Position numbers and translations under genes: made by a program. From assembly GCA_963678675.1 (NCBI GenBank), contig OY783193.1, positions 34,882,430 to 34,946,429 of the forward strand: DNA of 64,000 nucleotides. Reading direction: 5' to 3'. The DNA comes from Xiphydria camelus. Its lineage: Eukaryota > Arthropoda > Insecta > Hymenoptera > Xiphydriidae. Shown one piece after another: positions 22,001 through 34,232 of this stretch. The notes under the pieces were generated by a model. It had not been told where the DNA came from. It saw only the letters and a list, made by a program, of their open reading frames with translations, and ran no database searches. The first letter of the stretch is position 1, and every line of letters starts with the position of its first letter.

Positions 22001-22389
22001 GCCTTTCACTTGATCAACTTTTTTTTCAATCAATTAGAATAACGAAATATTTGATCAGAGAGAGAGAATACGTAACTAAATCTTGGGTTTTGGAAGGAAG
22101 CAGGTCAGGTTTAAATTATAATGAAGGATATAAAATGCAGAGCAATTATTACATGTATTTAAGTTCAATCCTTTCACCTCTGGAGCAGTCGCAAGACTAA
22201 CTTATGACTAGTATTCTTTCATATAAGGCAATGCCATGGCGTTGCTTATGTGGCCCCATTTCTTAAATATAAACATAAACATTTAAAAACGATTTCGACG
22301 AATGACCTCACGCGTAGCTTCTCTCAGAAATGCTATAGTAACCTTATTTTAACTGAACTTGATACTCGATATAAACTACATTAATTATT

Positions 22390-22730
22390 TTTTGCTCTTT
22401 CCAATACTAAATATTTGGATCAGCATCTTGGTTAGAATAACTAGATGCGTTTCGTCATTTTAATCCTCACAATTTTACCAAATTTATTACAGATACCTTT
22501 AGACAGCTTTTTCTTATCCGTCATATTGCTCAAATAAGGACATATTGGTCATTTTTTCAAATAGAGTTAAAATCTACAATTTTATAACATCTGACTCGAT
22601 TGAAACACTGTATTTCCTCAAAATTTTACCAAATTTATTACAAATAACATTAAAACGCCCCTTTTTCTTATCCCTTCGTAATGCTCAAGTGAGGAAAGAT
22701 TGGTTATGTTTTGGTAATTTTTGTTCAAAC
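22390..22730. repeat. B fragment followed by a family R direct repeat
   Basis: A reverse B fragment (atctaggtta-like cttggttagaataactagat) at 22400-22465 is followed by two direct copies of a block of about 95 bp. These start tcacaattttaccaaattta (22469) and tcaaaattttaccaaattta (22618). A reverse copy of the block lies in ABCG intron 3 (47197-47318). Confidence 0.55.
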
Positions 22731-24430
22731 AAGGAGTCACCAAAACCCACTATTTTTGAACATCCGACTAGATGGGAACCCCGTATCTTCGCAGTTCTTC
22801 TCCCGGCGTCTTTGTAGGTCGTATAGGCGCGGCTGAGCAGAGACGATTAATTGAACTCTTAACACCCGGCACGATCGAGCCCGACAAACAAATTAACTTC
22901 GCGAGTATTATTTAGGGCCGGTTCCGCGACTCGGGTTGAACTATAATCTCTGGTCAGTCGTTATAGAGTGGTCGACGCAGCGATGCTGGAACGTAGCGAC
23001 TGACCGGAGATAGTTAAACCTCCGGGTCGTGAAACTGACGGCCCTTAATAAACGTCTTCGTCGGCAGGTACCAACGCCAAGGCGGGGGAAGGATATAGCA
23101 GCCACCTGCGCACAAATGGCAGTGTGCGGTAATCTCTTTTTTTAGCAGCGGCACGAGGAAAACATTAACTACGATTATTTTCTCCATTACGGCGACCATA
23201 AATTCCTATCCGCCTGACACGGGAAAATAAGTGCCGCATATGCGCGATGGCTCGCGTGGTTATCGCGGGGGAAAAAAGCGTGGATGGTGTTTTTCCGTCG
23301 CCATGCCAGCGAACAAAATTAAAGAGATAATCGCAGGGAAGGAGTATTCAACGATTTCTTGCCTCGGGGTTTCGCAGGGAGAATTTCGTGATGAACTTTT
23401 AGGGGTGGTCGACGAGTCGTTTTCATCAGTCACATTTAGCGATGATCTTTACGTTAATATTATGTAGAGCTATCACAGGCAGTCGTCAATTTGACTGGTG
23501 TTTTATTCGGGGCGCCATTCAACCTTGATTATCTCGTGACCCATGGGGTTTTTGTCGAAATTGGTGGAATACTTTTTTATGGAATATATTTCTACAGTAG
23601 TATAAACCAAGAATCTAAAGATAACGAGTTAATCACCCGCCGGAATGATCGTCCTAGAACGCGCGACCATTTGATAGTTCCAGTGTCAAGAGGTCAATTG
23701 TCTTTAATTTACCTACGAAGTCGCTATGCTTTTCCCTAGATTTTCTGAGTCCTCTCATTCCGAAATGAAGATCACTTCATTTGTAAATCTCACAAAGGAT
23801 ACGTTCGAATAAATTGTTACACGTGGCCCCCCCTTAGTTCTTCGTAAATGTTTCTTTCATTAAAAAATACCAGCACAAAAATACGATCTCTAAAAGCTAC
23901 GATCACGTGTAGCAATTCGAAGATCTCTTTTATGGCAAACCATAATTTACAAGTGAAACATACACCGTAAAGAATATTTGTATTTTTAATATACTTTTAT
24001 ATAAAGCTTTTTTCCAATACGTAATTATAAAAATTAGTAGGTATAATTCCCTCATAAATTTCATAATGAAATATATTAATTTTCATAATCACGTATCGGA
24101 TAAAAGCTTTACATACAATTTATATTAAATTTAATAGGTAGGCGTACCAGTTATAGCCACTGAACCAGTTATAGCTACTTCCCAGATTTTTGTCTTATAA
24201 CTAAGATATGTGCTTTAAATTGCCTCCTTTTAAGGTTTAAAATCGCTGATCAAACAGTATATAAGCTGACGTGACACAAATACATACACCTGGTTATTAA
24301 TGGTGATGAGTGGCTATAATAGGGAAAATCGGCAGTTTTTCCTTTTTATGGTTTTTTTTTTTTCATTTTACGGAAAGATCGTTATATTTTTTTCATGAAT
24401 TACTGCAAGAAAACTATACAATCTATCATT
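22731..24430. other. Mostly AT-rich intergenic DNA, no gene seen
   Basis: It contains an extended E-type copy (23478-23700) and a small palindrome, tctctggtcagtcgttatag / cgactgaccggagatag (22945-23015). Short frames carry no recognised domain. Confidence 0.4.
23478..23700. mobile_element. Extended E-type foldback element, copy 2
   Basis: caggcagtcgtcaatttgac.., tattcggggcgccattcaac and atctcgtgacccatggggtt match the 12085 copy closely in order and spacing. It ends gatagttccagtgtcaag. Confidence 0.55.
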
Positions 24431-24599
24431 TAGCACCATGGAATGTAACGATATGTTAATTCTTTACAAAATACAAGGCATGACATTTGCGAAATCCTTA
24501 AACATGGCTATAAGTGGTACACCTACTACAAATTTTTTTTACAGCGTACTTTATTTCCAAACGAGAGGACTTGGAAAATCCTGGGAAGCTTTCTCACTT

Positions 24600-25150
24600 T
24601 TGACAGCTTTACAGGGAGATCAAAAGGAACGTAAGAATCGCGCCAGCCTCCGACTACCGTCGAAGTTCGCCAATCGGACGTCGAAATGTGGAAAACGGTT
24701 CGATCCGCGTCCCACTCTCCTCCCATACGCGGCACGTGTGCGGCACACGTACGCGCGGCGATCGGCCGCCACCCGTGCGGGCTTACCTACGAGCCGTGCA
24801 GAACGCACGTAGGACGCACGCGCTTGTAAAGATTTGTAGGGACAGGTTCCACCTCCACCTTCACCTTCTTCTTCTCCCGCACCTAGTATATCTACCCGCG
24901 TTTATCTATATCTCTATATATATACCTTGCCCGCTTAACACACTGCCATACTAACGACCGCGCTCGCCGTAACGGTACACGCGGCGCCGTCGTCCGCGGT
25001 TTCTGCATCATCCGCGAGCGATCCGCGGCGAATCCCGCGCGCCGGAGAGCAGCGGGGTCTCGAGTGTCGCTCTTCCCCGGTTGCGTCGGGAAAAAACCGT
25101 AGCGCCGTTGAGCGCGAAGCGCGCGTGTATTATATGTATTTGCTGTGAAA
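24600..25150. other. CpG-rich block, no gene seen
   Basis: GC-rich with a TA-rich island (tatctctatatatatacc at 24908-24928). No coding support. Confidence 0.4.
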
Positions 25151-25180
25151 GGTAGCAGCGTTCGCGAGTCCAGTGTTAAA

Positions 25181-25540
25181 AACACGATTATCTCGTTACC
25201 GGTGACGTTTAGCGTGAAATTGGTAAAATACCTTCTTGAAGATCGCGTCTCGATTTACAAAAAAGTCCTGTACCGATAGGGGCAAAAAGTGCGTAGGAAG
25301 CGAGATAATCGCCGTAGTAAGCGCTTCTGCGAGCTACTCGTAGGTATGCAGGATATAATAGTGGGGTAAACCGTGTCGATCCAATTTCTGTTTAGCTTTG
25401 GACTCGATTATCTCGCAACGCAGTAGAGATACGTGAAAGACGATGAGTAGCTTTTGTACGGTAAACATGTAGACTGGCATTTTTCATAGGAACTTTTTTT
25501 CGATATCTCGAACCGTTTGCAAGATAATCGCTTCCGAACT
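25181..25540. mobile_element. Two family E foldback elements
   Basis: The first is at 25181-25316 (acacgattatctcgtt / gcgagataatcgccg). The second is at 25400-25540 (gactcgattatctcgc / gcaagataatcgcttcc). Both have the central Tn-gtagat / tn-aaaaaag pairing typical of the family, weaker in the second. Confidence 0.55.
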
Positions 25541-26297
25541 TCCACTTCGACTCAGGGACGTGTATCCTACTTTTACCTTACGTATATAGCTTCGCTCTTT
25601 ACCACTCGCGCACACCCAAACCTATACCTACTTAAGTGGAGCATCAAAACGAACGTTTCACAGGCATTCGGTATTTTCGATCGAACTCTCCCTGTTCTCA
25701 CATTCGAGTAACGAAGAACGACCATTCCGGTGAGATTATAAGAGCGTATATAGAATCGCAACGCCTATTCCCTCGGAAATTTCTTTCGGATCTCCCCCTC
25801 GGGTTCCAGAGTCGCGCCAACGACATTCGATCTCGACGGTGTTATCGCCTCTCGAAGACGGGGGGAACACGGATTTTTGTCTCGGATAGACAGGTACACG
25901 TATAAGTTATGACATTATACCGCTGCACGGCTACCCACACGCGCGACTCGCGGCGGGCCCGTGTGCGATCTCCGTCGTTCCTCCCGAGTACTTTCACACG
26001 GAGGTGAACAACACGTCGCGGTATCCAGGCCAGGGGTGGCCAACCACTCCGCCGTTTGTCGCGCTCCGCGTCGTATACGTGTACCCGCGGCGTTCACCTG
26101 CTCGTACGTGCGTTTACACGTGTACGCGTTCCGCGCTCGTCTCCCTTCGCTCTTTTGCGCCGCGATAGCTACGCGTCGACGGCCAAACGCGCAATCGCGT
26201 GTTACGGGAAGGACTTCTCGAAGCCCGATCGCGCGATAGGAATCGGACGATCGACGTGCGCGCGCGATAATCGCGCAGCTGAGAGTGGCTTACACTT
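25541..26297. other. CpG-rich block, no gene seen
   Basis: Frames at 25636-26331 overlap on both strands without recognised domains. Confidence 0.4.
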
Positions 26298-26645
26298 GGA
26301 TGGCGATTATCTCGTAATCTGCGAACTTTAGGTCGACATCGGTATAGTACTTTTTTGAAGAGCACAACTCGATCTACAAAAAAGACCTATACCGATATAG
26401 CCGAAAAGTCGATAGATAAGGAGATAATCACGATTGAAGTGGAATTATCTTACTCGTGAGGAAAGAAACTTTAATCGTTATTATCTCATTAGTTATGAAC
26501 TTTTGGCCTACATCGATATAAGGCTTTGTTGTAGATAAAAATGTAATCTTCAAAAAAGTATTATATAAATATCAGCCAAAAGCTCATGGATAATGAGATA
26601 ACAGTGATTGGAGTTTCTTTCCTGACGAGTAAATTTAGCCTCATA
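26298..26645. mobile_element. Adjacent family E and family D foldback elements
   Basis: E spans 26298-26442 (ggcgattatctcgtaa / aaggagataatcacgatt). D spans 26453-26645, with gaaagaaactttaatcg / ggagtttctttcctgacg ends and central aaaagtattatat. The two families share the ATTATCTC...GAGATAAT arms, so they are probably related. Confidence 0.6.
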
Positions 26646-27049
26646 TGATATATGTATTCTATTTATGCGTAGCTGCGCAGTAAAATCGCGATTGCAACAA
26701 TCGTAGAGCCACCGACAAGCATCGCTTTTCACGCTGCCCAGCGCGCGTGCGTGCTCGCGCGTGGAGGGCGAGGACCGAGCGTGAAAGAGGAGTAGTCTAG
26801 ACGTGAGCGAGAATAATTGAACGCCGAGCTGGAAATTTAATATCACTTCCGATTCAGGGAAGATGCACCGTCGATCTTCTCGCGTCTGCGCGGCGTGTGA
26901 GCGTCTCCCGAGCCGTCGTCGGTATACGGGCGTGTTTCTCGATACCCGGGGGAAAAGCTGCAATCCTCTCAACGAAGAACTTTCGAAACTGTACACCGAG
27001 GGAAATAATAGCCAGTGTCAAACGGATATTTCTTGAATGAAGAACATAT

Positions 27050-27125
27050 CGAGGGTTTCCTGCCAAAAGGGCGTATCCACAAAATCGTATTTTGGTTGAT
27101 ACGCCCTTCTGGCAGGAAACCCTCG
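27050..27125. mobile_element. 76-bp palindromic insertion with ATAT duplication
   Basis: The arms cgagggtttcctgccaaaag and cttctggcaggaaaccctcg continue with ggcgtatc / gatacgcc, 28 bp each with one mismatch and a 20-bp loop. ATAT flanks both sides. The uninterrupted site aagaacatatgatctta is seen at 58502. Confidence 0.7.
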
Positions 27126-27254
27126 ATATGATCTTAAATATTTTTCAGAATACAGATTACTGATCGAAGAAGATAATATTCTTGACTCGATAATATCTTC
27201 ATTGGAATGAGAAACTCTTCCTGCGCGAAAAAAAAAAATATTCGTGCCAATTAA

Positions 27255-27946
27255 GGTAATCCGATGATGTTTGACCGAGCTCAGAAGTATATTATCAATT
27301 AAAAATGAGATCAGCAATGTAATTATTTATTCACATTGAACATAATTTGTTTAGCTACCTACTCGAAAAAAGACTCTGATTTGACTAAGTTTGTAATTAG
27401 TACCAATCCTTTTGAGTTATAATTTTCACGAGTATTCTGATAACATTCTAATCCTTTCTCGTGGAATTCTACCAAAATATAATACGTATAATACGTTATT
27501 ACGCAATATTACAGATCTTATAAGGTACTATAAAATTATTTCACAAAATATATATTATAGCGTATCTCCGCAAATGAAGTAGAAATAAATTCTGATAATT
27601 GTAGGTTAAATCAGGAAATACCGCAAGCTTGTCTTTAACCATTAATTCCTCATTAACTGTACGGTTGTTAACTTTAAAATTTTGCATATTTACCTTAACA
27701 ATTTTTTTCTTTTCTTCAAGTTCCTAATTTCTGGATTAATATCTAGTTTTTAAACTAACTTAACATTTCTCCTTAATTACCATGCTTTTCCAAGCAGTTT
27801 CAAATTGCAGTTAATATCTTCGATACTAAACAGAGTGTACAAGTTTTTTTCTCCTAACACATAAACTACGCGAAAGAGTTTTATCTTTCAATTAGAATAA
27901 AGAAAAACGTGTTATCAAGTTGATCTGGTTTTTTCATCGGACTACC
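27255..27946. mobile_element. piggyBac-like non-autonomous element, 692 bp
   Basis: TIRs ggtaatccgatgatg and catcggactacc are flanked by TTAA at 27251-27254 and 27947-27950. Family C sequence resumes on both sides. The interior is AT-rich with no transposase frame. Confidence 0.65.
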
Positions 27947-28056
27947 TTAAATATTTGCTCGCACGAAGAAAACCATGGCTTGATCCTGGAATCGTATAAT
28001 GCCTTTGATCGAAAAACAAATTTTTTCGGCACCGGCAATCATTTCTCTCAGTGCAC

Positions 28057-28625
28057 CAAAACCGTCGTCTCCTCGAGCTTACGGGGAGCGCGCGACGTGG
28101 GGTGGAGGGGGTGGCAGACTCCGGGGTCGATGCCCGGGTTTACTTCCTAGTCTCCCCGCTGTTGCCTCTATCGACCGCTCAGCGTCCCGACTCTCCGACG
28201 ACCAATGGCCCACCTGCAGCAACAGCAGCAGCAGCACCGTCCCCTCCCTCTTGTCTTCGCGTCCGCATCGCATCTGCCTATGTACTTGCTTCATATATAC
28301 GCGGTAGATATGCACCCACTCTATGTAATACGGGCGCGGGGCGCACAGAAAACGTCAAATTGCCACACTTCCCGCGAGCGACAGGGTGGAATCGCACTCT
28401 GCGCGGCCGTGGAGAGGGTTGGAGGGGGGTGGTACGAGACGGAGGTCGGCGAACTCCGGGTCGTCGATACCCCCCGCTGCGCCGGCCGACCCCTGTGCAG
28501 GCGCTCCCCACTGCCAGCTGGTCGCTCTACCTGGTATTTGCACGAGTGCAGTTGCACACACCCTGCCGCACTCCCGACTGTAAAATCTACGGGCCGGAGC
28601 GGCGGGGTCTGGAATACTCGCATCG
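28057..28625. other. CpG-rich block, no gene seen
   Basis: It includes a short CAG-rich run (agcaacagcagcagcagcac at 28218). The overlapping frames carry no recognised domain, and one runs on into E repeats, so it is not a gene. Confidence 0.4.
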
Positions 28626-28629
28626 GCGC

Positions 28630-29100
28630 GCGCTTCGATTGCGATTATCTCGCAAACGATGAACTTTTCGTAGAAGTCGGTGGGACGCTTTTTTGTAGAT
28701 CAAGATGTGCTCTACAAAAAAGTTTATTATCGAGAGAGGTCGAAAGGTCTCAGGTGAGGAGATATACGCGATTGAAGAGTAGGCGTCATTTGGGAGTGGA
28801 GTTTGACGTGCTTTCTCTCGCTAATCGGCGATTCGATTGCGATTATCTCGTCAACGGTGAACTTTTCGTAGAGGTCGGTGGGATGCTTTTTTGTAGATCA
28901 TTGTGTGATCTACGAAAAAGTCTCGTATCGCTGGGGGTCGAAAGGTCGTAGGTAAGGAGATATACGCGATTGAAGACGGTGAACTTTTCGTAGAAGTCGG
29001 TGGGATGCTTTTTTGTAGATCATGGTGTGATCTACGAAAAAGTCTCGTATCGCTGGGGGTCGAAAGGTCGTAGGTAAGGAGATATACGCGATTGAAGAGT
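28630..29100. mobile_element. Three family E copies, two in tandem
   Basis: Copies span about 28630-28770, 28845-28975 and 28976-29100. The last two share the block ggtgaacttttcgtagargt .. ggagatatacgcgattgaag with very few differences and abut head to tail, indicating a recent tandem duplication of about 123 bp. Confidence 0.6.
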
Positions 29101-29537
29101 GGGCGCCACTTGGGAGCGGAGTCTGGGTTGCTTTCTCTCGCTATGTGTATTGGTATCTGGATACATCTCGATTTATATAGGTCGTATGTAGGTTCTCATG
29201 GGCCGGGCTATAATCGCACGATTATCGCGAGGCGCGTCGACGCTTCGGGAAGGCGCTTCTCGTGGAGACCGTTATGTCTCGCTCGAGAAAAAATAAAATA
29301 AATTAGACGCCGCTGGGGCGAAGGATAAATGGGTGATTAGGTATCGATGGTTTATTAACGGCGAGCAATAAACCGGGGGATAAAGAGTCGATTGTAATTA
29401 GTGAGTTGAATTCTTGCGGTGGCCTAGTTGTGGGATTTTTAGAATCGGTCGTCGTACTTTGATTCACCTCGAAAAGTAGATATACATCCACTTTTAGTTA
29501 TAAGTATTTATAAAAAAGTAGACATTTTGTTCTCCCA

Positions 29538-29866
29538 CCTGAGAGAAATAAATGCTAGTGTCAACAAAATATTTCTTAAGCCAAGAACATATTGTTATAT
29601 GATTTTAAACATTTTTAAGTATACAGATTCTTGGTCGAAGAATATATATACATATATTCTCTCTTGATTCAAGTACATATTATGTATACTTCGTTGGGAC
29701 AAGAAATTCTTTCTGCGTGAAAAAAAAAAAATTACTCGAGCCTATCAAATATTTTCGTGCCGGAAGAAAATCAAAGCTTGTGAGTCTGGAATTATATCAT
29801 GTTTTTGATTAAAGAACGAATTCATTTAACACTAATAATTATTTCTCTCAATGCAATAATTGTACG
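29538..29866. mobile_element. Family C element, second intact copy
   Basis: cacctgagagaaataaatgc to ctaataattatttctctcaa, containing gattcttggtcgaagaatat and ctcgagcctatcaaatattt as at 58448. Confidence 0.65.
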
Positions 29867-30589
29867 TAAAAATGTGGTTCAGATCGCTAATTGCGTTCCA
29901 ATCCGCATACACAGAAAAAATAAATAAATCATAGCACTCTTACAAAGTTTGTGTGCAATTTTCGGACAAGGCCAATTTATCGTTACGATAACTACAATTT
30001 TAGTAAAAGTTATAGTAAGACTTGTCAAAAGTTTGAATTTTTTCAAAAATTGTACTTATCGTAGTGATAAATCAGCCTTGTCCCAAAATATACCACATAC
30101 TTTATAAATACTACGATTTATTTTCTTTCCGTTCAATTCTAACTAATTACAGCGACGATAATTTGCGGTTTCCTCCAAAATCACCGCAAAATTATCATCC
30201 GCTGTACTATTTCTGGTTGAGTTATAATCGATTCAATCCCGTTTCTCTATCTCTCTCCCTCGAGTACCATTCGTCCTTGCGTCGCGCATACACGTACGCG
30301 CGCGCCGCCTAGTCGTACGGTAATCTCAACCGTGGTGGTCACTGAGACGTGCGCGGGTGTATCACCGTTGAGATTCTCGTCTCTCACGCGCGCGGCGAGA
30401 GAATAGAATTCGAACGCGCAACCGTATCGTGACCCAGATGTGTCTCAAAGGTTATAGCGCGATTACGGGGCGCGATATGCAGATATAATTGCGGTGTCAC
30501 GCGAGGAGCGTGCAATATCTAATTTGCCGATGTACGCATCGCCGCACGACTTTCGCTCTTGCCGCGCGCGATGTCCATATAAATACCAT

Positions 30590-30802
30590 ATATGAGGCTA
30601 AACTTATTCGCCAGGAAAGAAACTTCAATCACTATTATCTTATTATTTATGAATTTGTGGCCTGTATCGATATGAGACTTTGTTGTAGACAAAAATATAA
30701 GCTTCAAAAAAGCACTATACAAACATGAGCCAAGAGCTCATAGATCATGAGATAATGGCGATTCAAGTTTCTTTCCTGGCGAGTAAGTAACCTCACATAT
30801 GT
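30590..30802. mobile_element. Family D foldback element
   Basis: catatatgaggctaaactta with tcgccaggaaagaaacttc is mirrored by agtttctttcctggcgagta and acctcacatatg. Other D copies are at 26453, 33302, 40812 and 43981. Confidence 0.7.
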
Positions 30803-30811
30803 GATACATAT

Positions 30812-31207
30812 CGTCGTCTTAATCAGCAGAATGCGTAACTCCACTTTTGCCTGAAAATGAGGTTTTAATGCCATCTGGTGTAAAATAATTGAACACACCA
30901 GTTGGAAACATTCGTATTTCCAGATTTCTTTTAGTTTTTTTTTTTATTATATTGGCATTAGAATAACGCGTAACTCCGGCCGTGTCAATATCATTAGGAA
31001 AGATACGTAAATCCATCACAGTTTGTATGTGTGTTCCAAAGAATACGTACTTCCTGCGTATTAACGTGTTTCTTTTTTTGAGTGTTTTTAATGCATTTGT
31101 ACAAACGCAGTAGTCCTATTAGGTAAGCTTGGCTGTTTTCTCTATTTGTGTCCCCTGGAAAATTTGAATTTATGGAGTTACGCATCTTGCCGATTAAGCC
31201 GACGACG
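30812..31207. mobile_element. Family N TIR element
   Basis: cgtcgtcttaatcagcagaa with tgcgtaactcca mirrors tggagttacgcatc and ttgccgattaagccgacgac. About 395 bp. The gcgtaactcc motif recurs inside at 30965. Confidence 0.55.
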
Positions 31208-31494
31208 TGTGGGATATTTTCTCATCGACGTTTTATACTCGATACTTCGTCCGGCCATCAACGTAATGTTTCGTAGATTATTATCCCACGCTTAACGCTT
31301 GGAGATTTCGCGCCGGAACAACAATTTCGCTCCGTCACGTTCCGCCGTCAAAAACGGTTTTGCCTTTTCACCTTGAAGTCGAGCCGTTAAATGGGGGTAC
31401 ACGGGATATTCGGCCGCCCCAAAAAAATATTCCATCGAACTCGCGAGATATTTCGATCGCTCTGAATATACTGAAAGAACTGTTTATAATTAAT

Positions 31495-31852
31495 ATATGT
31501 ATACTTAATTATGGAAAAGGAAATATTTCTTTTGGGCCAAGCAAATATCAGTTAGCTATTGCAATACTTTATTTTGTTTGAGTAAAAGAGACATTCTAAT
31601 AATTAAGATATATTTACTTGGCCCAATAAAATGTTTCTTTCGCCATAATCAAGTACACCGAGAAAAGTTTATTTATAGTTAGGTAATATATACGTATGCT
31701 TGATTATGGCGAAAGAAATATTTCTTTAGGCCAAAGAAATATTCGTTAACTATTACTCTATTTCTGTTTGAATGAGAGAGACATTTTAATAATTAACATA
31801 TTAACTTACTTGGCCCAACGAAATATCTTTTTCGACATAATCAAGTTTACAT
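31495..31852. mobile_element. Family O foldback units (two, inverted and direct)
   Basis: aattatggaaaaggaaatat, gccataatcaagtac, gattatggcgaaagaaatat and cgacataatcaag alternate. They mark two units of about 170 bp separated by acaccgagaaaagttt. Related units are at 34233 and 34559. Confidence 0.5.
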
Positions 31853-32213
31853 TGACAGGGTATCTAGCGCGATGAGGTATAATAAATTTCCATGATATTC
31901 CCATGATCTCCGAGCTAGATTTCTGTATTTTTCCACCTACTTTTAGAGTGTTTATGCAAAATTTTCGTCTCAAATAGAAACAAATTTTTGTTTCAGTAAT
32001 ACCATCAGAAATTCTCACTATTTCCTGCCATTGATCACGTTCTCGGGCATTAAGGCAAAATTCACCGATCGTACTTCTAATGTATCTGGCATCCCGAGAT
32101 CACATAAATCTTGATAAATCAATTATTTAGTCTACAGTTCCATGATATTATCATATTTAAAAAAAAATACCATGACATTTCCATGATTTCCATGATCGTT
32201 GGACACCCTGATT
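31853..32213. mobile_element. CAGGGTATC...ACACCCTG element (family H/M)
   Basis: cagggtatctagcgcgatga at the left and ttccatgatcgttggacaccctg at the right form TIRs. Inner catgatattcccatgat / atgacatttccatg also pair. A related left end is at 9296 and an internal piece at 19655. Confidence 0.55.
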
Positions 32214-32289
32214 TATTAACTACAAATAAGCTCTTCTCTCGGTGTAGAGATCAGCGCGAAACCATTTATTTAAAAGCGCATCGTCGTCT

Positions 32290-32796
32290 AATTATACTCT
32301 CTTTTTCTGCTTGCAGGTAAGAGCTCTCTTCGATGCTACACTCCGATAACGTTATCGTCGCTACCTTTCACCGCTACGAGTACGAGTATAGCAGCGACCA
32401 CCGTTACCGGCTATCCTCGTTGCTTGCGCGCTTCAAACGAGGTAGGCTGCGCTTCTTGCCGCGATGCAGGCACGCGGTGGTCCTCTCCCGGACAGAGTCG
32501 ATTCGTATACCCACGTTAATACGTTCCACCGAGATGTTTCCTTCCAAGGAGGTCAAGGCCACGACCCAGTGCGGGGTCGTTGCACCTACACCGTCGCCAG
32601 TACCACCACCACCACATCACCACCTGCCCGCTCATTTGAACGAGCGGTATATACATCGGTATCGCGTGAACGGCCGCTCTAGCTCGCACAGCGTCCTCCA
32701 AATATTCGACTGGACGAAAGAACGACGACGAGCCGGCGAAAAGGACGAGGAGAAAGGCGAGAAAACCACGCCAGCACGCGTCGATTCTTACGCGGG

Positions 32797-32829
<33 letters not shown>

Positions 32830-33100
32830 TTCGGGCGTAGCCGGGGTACCTTCCGTATGTTACGCTCGATGGCTCCCGCGGTTTCCGTTCCGCGTGGAGG
32901 CAAGGACCTCCCTCTGTCGAGCCGCAAGGGAAAACTGCACGCTCTCTCTCTGCGAATTTCGAGCGACGAAATGTTGTATCGCCGATACAATCCTTGTTTG
33001 GTTTAATACACAGCAGTGCAACGGGTTGCATGTCGATTGGTGCACTCCGTCCGCTGTGGTTTTCTGGAATTCGTTGGTAATACCGACGCCCAAAATCGGG
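32290..33100. other. CpG-rich block with CT microsatellite, no gene seen
   Basis: (CT)n lies at about 32798-32830. A 258-codon + strand frame spans it, but it translates the microsatellite as SLSLS, has no domain and overlaps an equally long minus-strand frame, so it is not accepted. Confidence 0.4.
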
Positions 33101-33106
33101 AGCAAA

Positions 33107-33590
33107 TAACACTGAGAGAAATAATTGGTGGTACGAAAAAATGCTTTTTTTTTCATTTAAATACCTAATATATAAGCCGTCCAGGATCAAGCCGTGGTTT
33201 TCTTCGTACAAGAAAACATTTGTTAGGCTCGAATAATTGTTATTTTTTTCGCGTAGCAAGAATTTTTTGTTCCAATGAAGATATTCTTGAATCAAATATA
33301 CCATGAGGCTAAACTTACTCGCCAGGAAAGAAATTTCAATCACTATTATCTCATTATTTATGAACTTTTGGCCTACATCGATATAAGACTTTGTTGCAGA
33401 TAAAAATATAACGTTCAAAAAAGTATTTTACAAACATGAGCCAAAAGCTCATAGATAATGAGATAATAGTGATTCAAATGATATATATTCTTCGATCAAG
33501 AATCCGTATTCTTAAAAATTTGTAAGATCATATGTTCTTGATTCAAGACATATTTTCTTGACACTAGCAATTATTTCTCTCGGTGTAGAA
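33107..33590. mobile_element. Family C element (reverse) carrying a nested D element
   Basis: C runs from cactgagagaaataattggt to caattatttctctcggtgta. The D copy at 33302-33480 (catgaggctaaacttactcg ... gagataatagtgattcaa) interrupts it. Confidence 0.6.
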
Positions 33591-33957
33591 TTATCGGTCT
33601 GAGAAACATCGGTTCATCACTCAAATCATTAGTGGTTTAAGTGACAGACGCTCCGACATAGCTTCGATATTCGTTTGCGTTTTTTCAAATAATCAAGGAA
33701 ATAGGCGTAAGCAGTGCCATTTGGTTCGGATTTTGGCTTTCGGTATTTCCACCGAATTACAGGCAATCACAGCGGACGGGATGCATCAAGCGATATGCAA
33801 CCCGTTGCACTGGCGCGTGTATAAAATTAAACACGGAGTACAGCAATCGCGAAACTCTTGTATTCCGCGGGGAATCACGAGATTCCGTCGCGTTGCACCT
33901 CGTCTACCTATCGTTTGCAACGATTTTAACCGGTCGTTGCACTTTCAAATTTATTGC

Positions 33958-34203
33958 GCCACGGAGAAAAGAATATATTAATCAATGTTATTATAATACT
34001 AGATAATAGATTTGACATTTCGAGGAAGGTATTGCGTTTATTGCTTTACTACATGACAACAATTGACACACGTTAAGTGAAATTCACTAGATGTGTTAAC
34101 TATTGTCATGTGGTAAATCAACAAACGCAATATCTTCCCAGAAATGTCAAATCTATTATCTAGTATAACAGTGATCAATATACTCTTCTCTCCGAACTCC
34201 GAG
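33958..34203. mobile_element. Family F palindromic MITE, copy 1
   Basis: cacggagaaaagaatatatt .. gatttgacatttcgaggaag is mirrored by cttcccagaaatgtcaaatc .. aatatactcttctctccga. Arms are about 115 bp, near-perfect. Confidence 0.7.
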
Positions 34204-34232
34204 AAGACAATTTATTTGCAGTTAATAAATGT

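Larger units (their letters stand above)
26994..28056. mobile_element. Family C element carrying two later insertions
   Basis: It starts accgagggaaataatagcca and ends caatcatttctctcagtg. Compared with the intact 299-bp copy at 58448 it is split by a 76-bp palindrome (27050-27125) and a 692-bp TTAA element (27255-27946). Confidence 0.65.

Noticed and set aside
28205..28951. 248-codon frame reading through 28.2-28.95 kb
   Set aside because: Its second half is two E-type foldback elements and the first half is CpG-rich DNA, so it is a chance frame.
32333..33109. 258-codon + strand frame and 300-codon minus frame
   Set aside because: They span a CT microsatellite and a D/C transposon boundary and conflict with each other.
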